Positions 9,248 through 17,544 of a stretch of 64,000 nt of DNA are shown in pieces. The notes beneath the pieces are model-generated. The model saw nothing but the letters and a program-made list of their open reading frames with translations. It was not told where the DNA came from and did not search any database. The stretch comes from Rhodococcus rhodnii (GTDB taxonomy: Bacteria > Actinomycetota > Actinomycetes > Mycobacteriales > Pseudonocardiaceae): positions 248,001 through 312,000 of the forward strand of contig JOAA01000007.1 in the NCBI GenBank assembly GCA_000720375.1, given 5' to 3'. Each line of letters opens with the position of its first letter. Within the stretch, counting starts at the first letter, position 1. The position numbers and the translations under genes are program-made.

Positions 9248-9732
9248 GGAACGACCTCCCGCACCTCTGCCGCGGTCAATCGCACGACCAGCCGTCGAAC
9301 GGCCTCCACAGCGACACCGAGCCCGGCACCGGCGACGGTCACGCAACCGGCGGCGGCCCACCAGCCCAGCCCGGTCGCCGTGACCAGCGGGCCGACCATG
9401 CCCGCGCCAACTCCCACGAACAGCAGCAGGTGGAGCAGAGGACCAAGCAACGGGAACGCGAGAACGGCTGACAGCGCCAGCGGCGCGACCAAGCCCGGTG
9501 TCCACACCAACGCGGTACATGGCGGTGGCGTGGACAGCACAAACTCGGCGAGGGTCCACGCGGTCAGCGGCCACAACGCGAACACGGCCGCCTCGATGAG
9601 GCCACCGGCCGCCAGCAAGCTGACCACGACCCTCCACGACATGCCGGGCCTGCGCGCCAAGAAGGGCAGAACGCGTCCGACAGCCTCCGACAGCCCGGCG
9701 AGCAGCAGCAGAACCATGACGGCGGGCGACAT
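9244..9732 (-). CDS. Polytopic membrane protein, unknown function
   Basis: 162 residues with about four hydrophobic segments: MVLLLLAGLSEAVGRVLPFL, VVVSLLAAGGLIEAAVFALWPL, a long central stretch, and WWAAAGCVTVAGAGLGVAVEAV. The ATG at 9732 overlaps the stop of the glycosyltransferase gene and its own stop overlaps the next GTG, so it is translationally coupled on both sides. No family recognised. A role in moving or holding a lipid product at the membrane would fit the operon but is unsupported. Confidence 0.75.
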   Translation of the reverse strand: MSPAVMVLLLLAGLSEAVGRVLPFLARRPGMSWRVVVSLLAAGGLIEAAVFALWPLTAWTLAEFVLSTPPPCTALVWTPGLVAPLALSAVLAFPLLGPLLHLLLFVGVGAGMVGPLVTATGLGWWAAAGCVTVAGAGLGVAVEAVRRLVVRLTAAEVREVVP

Positions 9733-10922
9733 CACTCGGCCTCGCTGTGCAGCCTGACCGGGCGTGCCTCGTGCATGTACCGCTCGAGTTCGTCGGCAGC
9801 GCGCCGATAACCACCTGCCTCGTGCTGCGCGGTCCGCAAGGCGTGCGCGGCTGCTCGGAACCGCGGTTCGTCGAGCAGGCGTCCGGCGAGGGCGCGCACG
9901 GAGTCCTCGGCGACGTCCTGACTGCGGATCGACAGCCCAGCGCCGAGTTCGACGACGCGCCGGGCCACCATCGGCTGGTCGGCGCCCTGCGGGACCACCA
10001 GCAACGGGACCCCGGCGGCCAGGGCCTCGTTGGCGCTGTTCATCCCGCCATGAGTGACGAACAGCGCGGCGCGGGCCAGCACCTCCGGTTGCGGCACGAA
10101 ACGGCGAGCGATCACGTTGGCAGGCAACGGATCCAACGCAGCGGGATCGGTCTGTCCACTGGAGACGATCACGGTGCCGCCCAGCGGGGCGAGCGCGGTG
10201 GCGAAGCTGCGCAGCAGCCGTGGATCGGCGTTGAACACCGTGCCCAGTGAGGCGTACAGCACCGGGTCCCGCAGCTGGTCGGCCGGGAACGACGGGTCGG
10301 ACGGGCGGGCGCCGATGCTTGGGCCGACGAACTGGTAGGACTGGTCGAAGTCCTCGACGGCGGGCTGGAAGGCCCGTGAGGTGAACACCAGGTTGAGCGG
10401 CTGGCGGATGTTGCCCACGTCGAACACTGGTAACCCACGCGTGTCGAAGCGGCGGCTGAGCTTCCAGCGTGACCGCAGGTAGCTTGCGAAGTTTCCGGCC
10501 AGCAGGTCCCACGACGCTCGGGTTGGGCTGGGCACGTGCCGGTTGAAGGCGAATGTGGTGTACGACGAAGCCGCTGGCACCCCGAGTTCGCGTGCGGCGA
10601 CCGCGCCCCACACGCAGGCGTTGTCGTGGACGATCAGGTCTGGCTGGACGTGTCGCAAGTCGGTGAGCACGGCGGGCACCAACTGGGCGGCGGCGCGTAC
10701 GAGGCCGTCCATCAGCGTGATCGGTGTCGGCGGATCCGGAAGCGGTTGATCGCCCCCTGGGTAGAGGTACACCGTCGCGCCAGCGTCCTCGATCTCCGCA
10801 CGGAATGCGGGCGACGTGTGGTAGGTGACGGTGTGGCCGCGCCGAACAAGCTCAGCCACGATCGGCAGGGTCGGATTGACGCGCCCGTGCATGGCGATGT
10901 TGAGGAACGCGATGGTGCTCAT
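9732..10922 (-). CDS. GT1 (MGT-like) UDP-glycosyltransferase
   Basis: 396-residue GT-B fold glycosyltransferase. The N-terminus (IAFLNIAMHGRVNPTLPIVAELVRRGHTVTYHT) is the acceptor-side Rossmann domain of macrolide-type glycosyltransferases. The C-terminal donor site shows the family signature FVTHGGMNSANEALAAGVPLLVVPQ followed by DQ. Such enzymes move a sugar from a nucleotide sugar to a hydroxyl on a small hydrophobic acceptor. The ATG at 10922 overlaps the patatin stop (ATGA). A lipase upstream and a membrane protein downstream make a lipid acceptor plausible, but macrolide-type inactivation is equally possible. Confidence 0.88.
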   Translation of the reverse strand: MSTIAFLNIAMHGRVNPTLPIVAELVRRGHTVTYHTSPAFRAEIEDAGATVYLYPGGDQPLPDPPTPITLMDGLVRAAAQLVPAVLTDLRHVQPDLIVHDNACVWGAVAARELGVPAASSYTTFAFNRHVPSPTRASWDLLAGNFASYLRSRWKLSRRFDTRGLPVFDVGNIRQPLNLVFTSRAFQPAVEDFDQSYQFVGPSIGARPSDPSFPADQLRDPVLYASLGTVFNADPRLLRSFATALAPLGGTVIVSSGQTDPAALDPLPANVIARRFVPQPEVLARAALFVTHGGMNSANEALAAGVPLLVVPQGADQPMVARRVVELGAGLSIRSQDVAEDSVRALAGRLLDEPRFRAAAHALRTAQHEAGGYRRAADELERYMHEARPVRLHSEAE

Positions 10923-11794
10923 CGGCCGACCTCCACCATGGTCGCGTCCCGATACAAGCCAGGCCCGCTGATCCGCAGCCCGTCGAGAAAGCGCCCCGCC
11001 GCACGCGATGCGGTGCTGATCAGCCGCTCGGAATGGCGGAAGTCCCACGGCGCAGGCCAAGCATCGACGCCGGTCGGCAGTACGACGGTCGGGATGTGCT
11101 CGGCCACATCGCGCAGATCGCGCTCGATCTGATTGCGTAGACCCAACAGCGCGGCCCTGGCAGCGATCGCACTGGCGCGCCGCCGCGGAACGGTATGGCA
11201 CAACGGCGAACTCTCCGGACCAACCGCAAGCACCACCACGCTGGCCGCCCCGGCTCGCTGCGCCGCTCGCACCGGGACGTAGGCGATGACTCCGCCGTCG
11301 ACGAGCGTGCGGCCTTCGTGCTCCACTGGGGGCAAGATCCCAGGAATGGCCGTGCTGGCAAGCAGAGCGGACTCAAGGCCCCCGTGGTCCAGCAGCACCT
11401 CAGCGCCGGTGACCAAGTCCGTGGCGACCGCGGTGAACGGGATCGCCAGGTGCTCGACCCGGGCAGGCAGTCCGGCCCTGGCGATCAGCCGACGCAGGCC
11501 GCGATCGGTGAAGATGCTGGCGTGTGAGGACAGATAGCCGAGCGGATACACCTCACGGCGACGCAACCGCGTCCACACGTTGTCCAGCCACTGCGCGGCC
11601 TTACCGGGGTGGCCGGCCGCGATCGCCCCGTTGAGGGCACCCACCGAAGTGCCGATGATCAAGTCCGGGACGAATCCCCGCTGCTCCAGCGCGTATCCGA
11701 CACCGACATGCGCGGCACCGAGCACACCGCCGCCACCCACCGCCACGGCCACAGGACGAGGAAGGGCACGCAAACCCGCCGTCCCGGCAGTCAT
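10919..11794 (-). CDS. Patatin-like phospholipase
   Basis: 291 residues. The oxyanion-hole glycine run is GGGGVLGAAHVGV (about residues 20-32), the nucleophile elbow is GTSVG (Ser about 50), and the catalytic Asp is in LVDGGV, giving the Ser-Asp dyad of the patatin/RssA family. No signal peptide is seen, so it is cytoplasmic or peripheral. It heads a four-gene operon whose members all overlap by 1-4 bases. Patatin enzymes hydrolyse acyl chains from phospholipids or glycolipids; the true substrate is unknown. Confidence 0.9.
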   Translation of the reverse strand: MTAGTAGLRALPRPVAVAVGGGGVLGAAHVGVGYALEQRGFVPDLIIGTSVGALNGAIAAGHPGKAAQWLDNVWTRLRRREVYPLGYLSSHASIFTDRGLRRLIARAGLPARVEHLAIPFTAVATDLVTGAEVLLDHGGLESALLASTAIPGILPPVEHEGRTLVDGGVIAYVPVRAAQRAGAASVVVLAVGPESSPLCHTVPRRRASAIAARAALLGLRNQIERDLRDVAEHIPTVVLPTGVDAWPAPWDFRHSERLISTASRAAGRFLDGLRISGPGLYRDATMVEVGR

Positions 11795-12550
11795 GGTTCG
11801 ACGCCTCTCGCGCCCTGGGACGTACCCCTAATGCCCCACATGACGACCCGCCTTCCTCGCCACGGATTGGTTCACCAGCGAGGACAGCGCAGCCATCCGA
11901 GTTGTGACAGGGCCGAGTCAGAAAATCACGATCAGCAATACGATCACCGCGACGGCGGCGACGATGGCAAGGATTGGGACCCGCCCTGCTGAACTGCGGT
12001 AATGGCTCCGGACAACGGTGCTGCGAAACCAACTTCCCGGTAACCGGCGGCGATGTCTGTGAACCCAAGGCATAGCTGCTCCCGACGTTGGCGTCGACTC
12101 GGTCAAGACGGCACGGACGCTGTGCCGCGTCAGCCAACGAATACCCAGTGGCAGGACAGCAACACACCGCCTGTCCCGATGATCCGGCCGCCTCGACGAC
12201 GCCCTTCGTTGACGACCTGCGAGTCCATCGCGCCGAGTGCGACTCCCATGGGCGCAGGCGGCTCGTTTCGACGAACTAAGCCCACGACGGCCACCGAATG
12301 CAGCCGCGGCGGTCGCCCTGATCCGATCGCGTCAATCAGCCTTGCCATCGGGCGTTCGTGTTCGCCGACACGGCGCACAGACAGCCGAAGCGAATCTTCG
12401 ATACAGGCCTGGTCAAGGCCAACTTTGTCAAATGTCGGTGATCGATCCGCATTGGTTCGACTATCGACAAACAACCACAGCCGCCATGCCTCGTGATTGA
12501 TACATCCCGTCATCCCCGATCTGCTACGAACGGTTTACCCAGACACTCCC
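11795..12550. other. Stretch without a secure gene
   Basis: About 750 bases between the patatin gene and the accessory patch. Several open frames exist on both strands with mixed third-position GC, none matching a family I know. The best candidate is the small membrane protein at 11918-12106, listed separately. No RNA gene or clear terminator was seen. Confidence 0.4.
11918..12106 (-). CDS. Possible small C-tail-anchored membrane protein
   Basis: 62-residue frame ending in one strong hydrophobic segment (VPILAIVAAVAVIVLLIVIF) directly before the stop, preceded by a basic Arg/His-rich region. That shape fits a tail-anchored small membrane protein. Codon bias is weaker than in neighbouring genes and no ribosome site stands out, so this is a modest call. 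A shorter version from the internal ATG at 12073 is possible. Confidence 0.35.
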   Translation of the reverse strand: MTESTPTSGAAMPWVHRHRRRLPGSWFRSTVVRSHYRSSAGRVPILAIVAAVAVIVLLIVIF

Positions 12551-12589
12551 TTGTTCTCTACCTAGCCCTCCAGGTAGAGTTCGACTATG
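12551..12589 (+). promoter_or_regulatory. Leaderless-type promoter with palindromic operator (copy A)
   Basis: TTGTTC (12551-12556), an 18-base spacer and TAGAGT (12575-12580) lie exactly 6 bases before an ATG at 12587, as expected of a -35/-10 pair driving a leaderless transcript. CTCTACCT (12556-12563) and AGGTAGAG (12572-12579) form an 8-bp inverted repeat over the spacer and -10. Copy B before the padR gene has the same elements and spacings, so both are probably read by one regulator. Confidence 0.6.
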
Positions 12590-12652
12590 CCCAGGTCGAT
12601 TCCCGGTCACAACCGCCCAAAATCTGCGACGGTGACCTATGAGACCGGATGA
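12587..12652 (+). CDS. Possible 21-residue leader ORF
   Basis: ATG 12587, placed 6 bases after the TAGAGT box, opens a 21-codon frame that ends at a TGA (12650-12652) inside the beginning of the next gene (ATG 12639). The same ATG position in promoter copy B is the true start of padR, which makes translation from here plausible. It could couple translation to the downstream gene, or merely be the remnant of a longer N-terminus. Confidence 0.3.
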   Translation: MPRSIPGHNRPKSATVTYETG

Positions 12653-13400
12653 ACGTGATCACGAGATCACCTTCGACTACATACAGGCCCACGCCTTGTC
12701 TCGGGCACTCGTCGCCGACCTCCGCCGCGTCATTGGCTTCAGCCCGCAGATCAGCGAGAAACTAGCCAGCGACTTGACCGGCGTTCTTGACATTGCGATC
12801 GAGCTCGCACAGTTCTTGAACAGCGCTGTCGTCCGGGATCATCGACTGGACCAAGTAATAGAAGTCCGTTTGAACTTCGCTCGCGACGCTATCCGAGCAT
12901 TGAATGCCAATCTGATCACCAGGACAGATTTGGCGCAGGTCGCGAGCCACACGTTGGAACTACTTGTCGATCTGGCGACCGAACTTACCCGCGTTCTAGC
13001 GTCGACACTTGGCCGCGACCGCACATTCCGTCGCCTTGTCAAGAAAAATGAAATCGTCGCGTTCGAGTTCGAGAACCTGCACGTGATCACCGACAAGCTG
13101 GCCAGCTCGCTCGATTCACTACACGAGCGGACGATGATCTCCGTGCCCACACCAGATGGCATGAGCAAATGGGCCTCACGGTTTGCCAGGCTGGCACTAT
13201 GGGGACTATCCGCTACCGACCGGGCAAGGTATCGCCTTGAAAACACTCAGGATCTTATGAATCTAGCTACACATGGGGCATCGAGATGGCGACAGTACAA
13301 GCATTCCCTGGGGCTAATCGCAACCTCTTGGGCTTTGCAAAAAGAGAAAGGCAGGAACCCGTGGGGAGTTCACGTATCCAATCGCTACAAGGAATGGTAG
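12639..13400 (+). CDS. Hypothetical helical protein
   Basis: 253 residues, strongly alpha-helical, with leucine/alanine-rich segments resembling each other (ALSRALVADLRRVIG, IAIELAQFLN, LLVDLATELTRVLASTLGRDR). No known domain and no membrane segment. Codon use is less GC-biased than in the flanking core genes, suggesting acquired DNA. It lies downstream of promoter copy A and before the padR operon, which has a matching promoter, so the same regulator may control both. Function unknown. Confidence 0.65.
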   Translation: MRPDERDHEITFDYIQAHALSRALVADLRRVIGFSPQISEKLASDLTGVLDIAIELAQFLNSAVVRDHRLDQVIEVRLNFARDAIRALNANLITRTDLAQVASHTLELLVDLATELTRVLASTLGRDRTFRRLVKKNEIVAFEFENLHVITDKLASSLDSLHERTMISVPTPDGMSKWASRFARLALWGLSATDRARYRLENTQDLMNLATHGASRWRQYKHSLGLIATSWALQKEKGRNPWGVHVSNRYKEW

Positions 13401-13408
13401 AGAACCTC

Positions 13409-13447
13409 TTGTGTCCGTACACCTAGGCTAGGTAGAGTACTACTATG
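13409..13447 (+). promoter_or_regulatory. Leaderless-type promoter with palindromic operator (copy B)
   Basis: TTGTGT (13409-13414), an 18-base spacer and TAGAGT (13433-13438) stand 6 bases before the padR ATG at 13445. The geometry is identical to copy A. ACCTAGGCTAGGT (13421-13433) is a perfect odd palindrome overlapping the -10, a natural place for PadR autorepression. Confidence 0.6.
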
Positions 13448-13789
13448 GCAGACGAACGAGCTGGGCCGCGAATGACTTTGTCCACTCGACTCGTACTCGA
13501 GGTACTGCTCGACGAGCCGAACGCCGAGCACTACGGCATGGAGCTCTGCGCGGCAGCAGGTCTGCCCAGCGGCACCATCCATCCCATTCTCGCCCGACTG
13601 GAAAACTTCGGCTGGCTGATTTCCCGTTGGGAAGACGTCGATCCATCTGAGCAAGGCAGGCCACGACGGCGGTACTACAAGCTGAACCCGGACACCATCG
13701 CATCGGTTCAAGCCGCGTTGGCCCGTGTCAATGCTTCCGCAGCAGGTTTGCGCCGACTTCGCACGAATATGGCCGGCGGTGAGACGTAA
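13445..13789 (+). CDS. PadR family transcriptional regulator
   Basis: 114 residues with a PadR winged helix: STRLVLEVLLDEPNAEHYGMELCAAAGLPSGTIHPILARLENFGWL, then a wing with GRPRRRYYKL. The C-terminal dimer helix is short, so it is a small (subfamily-2 type) PadR. The message appears leaderless, because the ATG lies 6 bases after a TAGAGT box with no room for a ribosome site. The stop overlaps the next ATG (TAATG). It probably represses its own operon and the gene at 12639 through the shared promoter element. Confidence 0.88.
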   Translation: MADERAGPRMTLSTRLVLEVLLDEPNAEHYGMELCAAAGLPSGTIHPILARLENFGWLISRWEDVDPSEQGRPRRRYYKLNPDTIASVQAALARVNASAAGLRRLRTNMAGGET

Positions 13790-14361
13790 TGTCGATCAGC
13801 GAAGCCGTACGCGGCCTCAGGCAGCTATGTCACGCGATCGACAACTTCGAATTCATCGCTGGCGGCCGCAGCGCAGCCGACCCACGCCCATACGCAGCCG
13901 TTCTCAACATGAACATCAACATCGTCAGAGCGCGCATCGCAGGTGTTCCCTTCCACAACCGAATGCGGAGGCGCTTCAACAAGTCATACTCGTCACTTCA
14001 GCGGATCGTCGAATCCCCCAGCCTGCCGCAAGCCCGCAAGCTCACTCCGCACGCGTCCAAGTACGCCGATCGCCTGATATTGCCTATCGAGGACTACCTG
14101 CTTGCGATTGACGGCCCACAGCCACCGATCAGCGAGAACTACTCCTCAAAGACTGCCGCCCGTATCCTCTCGCTCGCACTGCGAGGACTGCCAGTAAGAG
14201 CTCAAATACGGTATCGTGAAGAACTGGCTGGTGAACTCCGTGAGTACGCCGACGCGAACAAATCCAATGTGCGACAGATCTTGCACGTGACTCGATTTCT
14301 GTTCACCGTGCCGATGCTGCGGTGGTCACTCCGTGCGAAATCGACAGGACGCGCCCAATGA
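13789..14361 (+). CDS. Hypothetical protein, PadR operon
   Basis: 190 residues, basic and mainly helical, with no family that I recognise. The start is fixed by the TAATG overlap with padR, and its own stop overlaps the start of the following membrane-protein gene (ATGA), so the three genes form one translational unit. A central NKSYSSLQRIVES and a C-terminal YREELAGELREYADANKSNVRQI are the most distinctive segments. Codon use is less GC-rich than in the surrounding core genes. Confidence 0.7.
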   Translation: MSISEAVRGLRQLCHAIDNFEFIAGGRSAADPRPYAAVLNMNINIVRARIAGVPFHNRMRRRFNKSYSSLQRIVESPSLPQARKLTPHASKYADRLILPIEDYLLAIDGPQPPISENYSSKTAARILSLALRGLPVRAQIRYREELAGELREYADANKSNVRQILHVTRFLFTVPMLRWSLRAKSTGRAQ

Positions 14362-14645
14362 GCCAGGCACGTCGCCATCCACCCGGTGGAGTGATCGGAT
14401 ATGTTCTGGATGACGACAGTCGGACCCACCGTGCGTTGCTGTTACTCTGGCCGATCGCGCTGATCTTGTTCGTGCTGGCGATCACAATTTCCTTCTCGCC
14501 CTTAGCAGGCGGAGCGATCGCCGTACTTGGGAGCGGCACCGTGGGAGTTCGACGCTGGTTACAAAAGAGATCCGCCGCACGGGCGACGCTGTGTCCAGGT
14601 TGCGGCGGTCAGCGTTCTTCAGCTGTTGAAACGACGGGTGCATGA
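14358..14645 (+). CDS. Small membrane protein with CPGCGG tail
   Basis: 95 residues. Two adjacent hydrophobic segments (about residues 28-45 and 48-66: LLLLWPIALILFVLAITISF and PLAGGAIAVLGSGTVGV) are followed by a basic stretch and a C-terminal CPGCGG, a possible half zinc site or redox pair. Last gene of the padR operon, overlapping the previous stop by four bases. Function unknown. Confidence 0.65.
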   Translation: MSQARRHPPGGVIGYVLDDDSRTHRALLLLWPIALILFVLAITISFSPLAGGAIAVLGSGTVGVRRWLQKRSAARATLCPGCGGQRSSAVETTGA

Positions 14646-14903
14646 CGCAAGGTTTCACATCGTCCAGGCCTGAGCCCGCTGGATGCTGTTGTCGCCGCCG
14701 AGGGACAGCAGCACGTCCCCGCAGTGCCCGCCCTGTGGCTTAAGATCGGTCCAGTGAGATCGCGGATTCCGTTCAGCCGCCCGGTTTTGCGAGCCACCAG
14801 TTCCGTGGACTCGTTCCCTTGGCTGACCAGACTTGTCACCTTGGTTCGTGTCACACAGAGCGGTCAGGTCACCCAGGCCAAGACGGACGGGGAGAAACGC
14901 GCG

Positions 14904-16551
14904 ATGCTGGGGCAGGCCGACGACTCGGACCTGCTGCTGGCCGCGTGGCCCGGCGAGTGGAGCCAGGACGTGTTCTTCGTCGACGACCTGAAAGCCGCCC
15001 GCCTCGCCGTCGGTCTTCCCAGGAACAAGGTGGTCGTATCCAGCCCACAGGCAACGGAATCCGTCGGATGGGAACGGCCATCGGATTGGGTGCCACCGGG
15101 TAATCTGTGGCGTTGCCTCGCTGAGCTGCCCGAGTTGCCCGCCGAGGGCCGGCGCCAGATCGTCGAGCGGTACTCCGATGCCGTGCGAAGCGACGTAGTG
15201 ATCGCCTTGCTTGCGAGGGACGACCTCGACCAGCAGACCCGGCAGTCACTGCTGGACGCGACACATTCATGGACTGCGTCGGACTTGATCGCCAGCAAGC
15301 ACTGCGCCACAGCCGAGGCGACAGCGCTGTTGACCAGGTTCGCCACCTCGCCTGAGGTGATCCTGGCGGCCCTCCGCAGACCTGATACCAAAGAGGCTGC
15401 CCTGCAACAGGTCGGGCGAATGTCATACGCCAGGTGCGCAACTTTGTGGCTGGATACCCGCACCTCATCAAAGCAGGCGCCGGAACTGGCCTCGGCAGTG
15501 CTCCAGGTCGTTCTCACCGCCACCCCGGAAACTCCGGCCAACGCCGGTTACCGGGCGGACCAGTACGACCAGCTTGCGCTGATCAGGTCACTGACGTCGC
15601 ATCTGCCGGATGACGAACGTGTTGCCCTGGCACGCCATCCACAACACGGACCGCTGGTGCAGCGCGCCTGGCTCGCGGGCACGGACCTGACCGATGACGA
15701 GCTCGTCGAATGCCTTCCAGAGGTGACCAAGCGTCAAAACTCCACCCCGCCACCGCTTCTCGACTACGTCCAACGGTTTCCCCGACTGATCGAACTCGCG
15801 GGCGAACTGCTGCGCGAGGCCGCGGGACAGCTGATGTCAGACGGATGGTCTCCAGAACAAGCGGCTCAGTCGGGGCGATGGGCCACACTCGTGACCGCGG
15901 CACGGATCGCCGACGACCCGGAACTCCTTGCTGCACTGGTAAAAGCCGCTGTTGTCGACACTTCCCCCACGACCGGTGCGCATCGCGGGGGACGTACGAT
16001 GGCAAGACCCCAAGCGCTACGAACTCATCGACTTGCTGGTCGCCAACCCGTCCACATCGAGCGGTGACATAAGTTTTCTGTTGCGGCATCTCGCGTCTGA
16101 TCACGTCGCGGAACTCCACGATTCAGCCAGAAAGCGCAGCAGACTCAGCCGCTTGTGCGCAGAGGAGCTCGCGAACCGGCAGAATCGGACCACAACGTCG
16201 GTCCAGCCCGCCAGTCACGCGCCCGACTTGCCCACCGACGAAGAACTGTCCACTGTGGCGGATCCAGCCAAAGTGCTGCTCGGACTGGCACGCGACCGTG
16301 GACCGCACCGCAACGCCGTTCTCGATCACGTGCTCCGGTCGACTTACATGACCGATGACCTCGCATGGCGTCTTCCCATCCAGGACCTGGAACGACATCC
16401 CGTCTACGGTCCACGACTAGCCGCCGAGATATCGAAACTGTGCGGCACATCAACACGTCGCTGGCAAACCTTCGCCGAGTCGTGGGCACAGCCCACACAA
16501 CTGCTTGCCTCTTCACTTTTCAAACGGCTGGAGCAGGCAGACAGCAACTAG
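14904..16551 (+). pseudogene. Unknown repeat-like protein gene, frameshifted
   Basis: Two overlapping frames read as one protein of about 550 residues if a single extra base is removed near the five-C run at 15963-15967. The first frame runs from the ATG at 14904 (ribosome site GGGGAGA) into KAAVVDTSP. The second picks up as RPVRIAGDVRWQDPKRYELIDLLVANPSTSSG and stops at 16551. Repeated helical segments (LIASKHCATAEATALLTRFATSPEVI, DLLVANPSTSSGDISFLLRHLASDHV) look like degenerate leucine-rich-variant or HEAT-type repeats. It may be a decaying gene, a homopolymer error, or +1 frameshifting; the first two are likelier. No family assigned. Confidence 0.6.
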
Positions 16552-16562
16552 CCAGCATGGGA

Positions 16563-17054
16563 TCAGGCTTCATTGCCTGGTTTGAGGCTCTTGACGCGCT
16601 GGAAGCCCGTCTGTCCGGCACCGGGTGACTTGGCGACCACCGCTGGTTGGAGAAGTAGCCCCTCGTGATCCCCGGTGTCGAACCGCTGCAGCACCTCGCC
16701 GACGAACCACTGTGGACAGTCGCTGAGCACGGGAACCCCCTCGGGCCCGGTCCGCCATCGGCACTGGCTGAACTTGTCCGCGGTGAAACCTGTGAGGGTG
16801 CCGAAGAGTGTGGCCAACTCCGTGTTCTGCGTGGACAACACGTGGACCCCGAGGACATCGGTCTCACGTGCGACGACATACGTGTAGTTCTTCTTGGACA
16901 GCCAGACCATGAAGCGTGGTGGCTCTATGCTGCACTGCGACGCGAACCCCACCAGACAGCCCGCCTGCCGGCCATTGCCGGCTGCGGTGACGACCAGCAT
17001 CGGATAGTCCAGTTCGCCAAGCAACTCGTTGAAATCCGATGGCGCGGAAGACAT
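16563..17054 (-). CDS. Flavin reductase-like protein
   Basis: 163-residue FMN-binding split-barrel protein of the flavin reductase-like type: FNELLGELDYPMLVVTAAGNGRQAGCLVGFASQCSIEPPRFMVWLSKKNYTYVVARETDVLGVHVLS. Such proteins reduce flavin with NAD(P)H or bind FMN/F420-type cofactors for partner monooxygenases. The ATG at 17054 is used because the N-terminal extension in frame has no domain content. It is divergent from the STAS gene and convergent with the frameshifted gene at 14904-16551. No partner monooxygenase is adjacent. Confidence 0.82.
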   Translation of the reverse strand: MSSAPSDFNELLGELDYPMLVVTAAGNGRQAGCLVGFASQCSIEPPRFMVWLSKKNYTYVVARETDVLGVHVLSTQNTELATLFGTLTGFTADKFSQCRWRTGPEGVPVLSDCPQWFVGEVLQRFDTGDHEGLLLQPAVVAKSPGAGQTGFQRVKSLKPGNEA

Positions 17055-17149
17055 ACCCAATATTCGCACAGCGCACGGGCGGCGTTTGAACGCATCTACG
17101 GCCGGGTATCTGTCGCACTGCGGCACCCAGGGGTGATTCGGAGGAAGCA

Positions 17150-17497
17150 ATGAACGAGGCAGTCGACGGCTTGGCCTATTCGACCACGCGCGCTCACGCT
17201 GCGTCTGTGCTGTCACTTCAGGGTGAAATCGATATGGCTACCGGGCAGCATTTCGCCACCCAGCTGAGTAAGGCGCTGACCACCTGTGGTGATGTTCTGG
17301 TCGTCGATATGGCCAACATCAGTTTCCTCGGCTCCGCCGGGCTGGCCGCGTTGATCCGGTTTCAGGACGAGGCCGCGCTGCGTGGCGTCGAGGTGCGCTT
17401 GGTCTGCGGGCACGCCGCTCGGCGCACGATCGAGTTGACCGGTCTGGCAGAGCGATTCATTCTGCTCGACTCATTACCTTCGAGCGAAAGTCGCTGA
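17150..17497 (+). CDS. STAS-domain anti-sigma factor antagonist
   Basis: 115 residues forming one STAS domain, with the phosphorylation-site segment VVDMANISFLGSAGLAALIRF; the Ser in FLGSAG is the usual target of anti-sigma kinases. RBS GGAGGAAGC precedes the ATG. In actinobacteria such proteins release alternative sigma factors from RsbW-like kinases. No anti-sigma kinase or sigma factor gene is adjacent. The histidine kinase gene follows 47 bases later on the same strand, so they may share a transcript. Confidence 0.88.
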   Translation: MNEAVDGLAYSTTRAHAASVLSLQGEIDMATGQHFATQLSKALTTCGDVLVVDMANISFLGSAGLAALIRFQDEAALRGVEVRLVCGHAARRTIELTGLAERFILLDSLPSSESR

Positions 17498-17544
17498 CTC
17501 AGGATTGGGGTAATTTCCACGAGAAATGCCGGAGGCATGCCCTC

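Noticed and set aside
12130..12513. 127-codon frame on the minus strand
   Set aside because: Third-position composition is mixed, no ribosome site or known domain, and a similar-length frame exists on the opposite strand.
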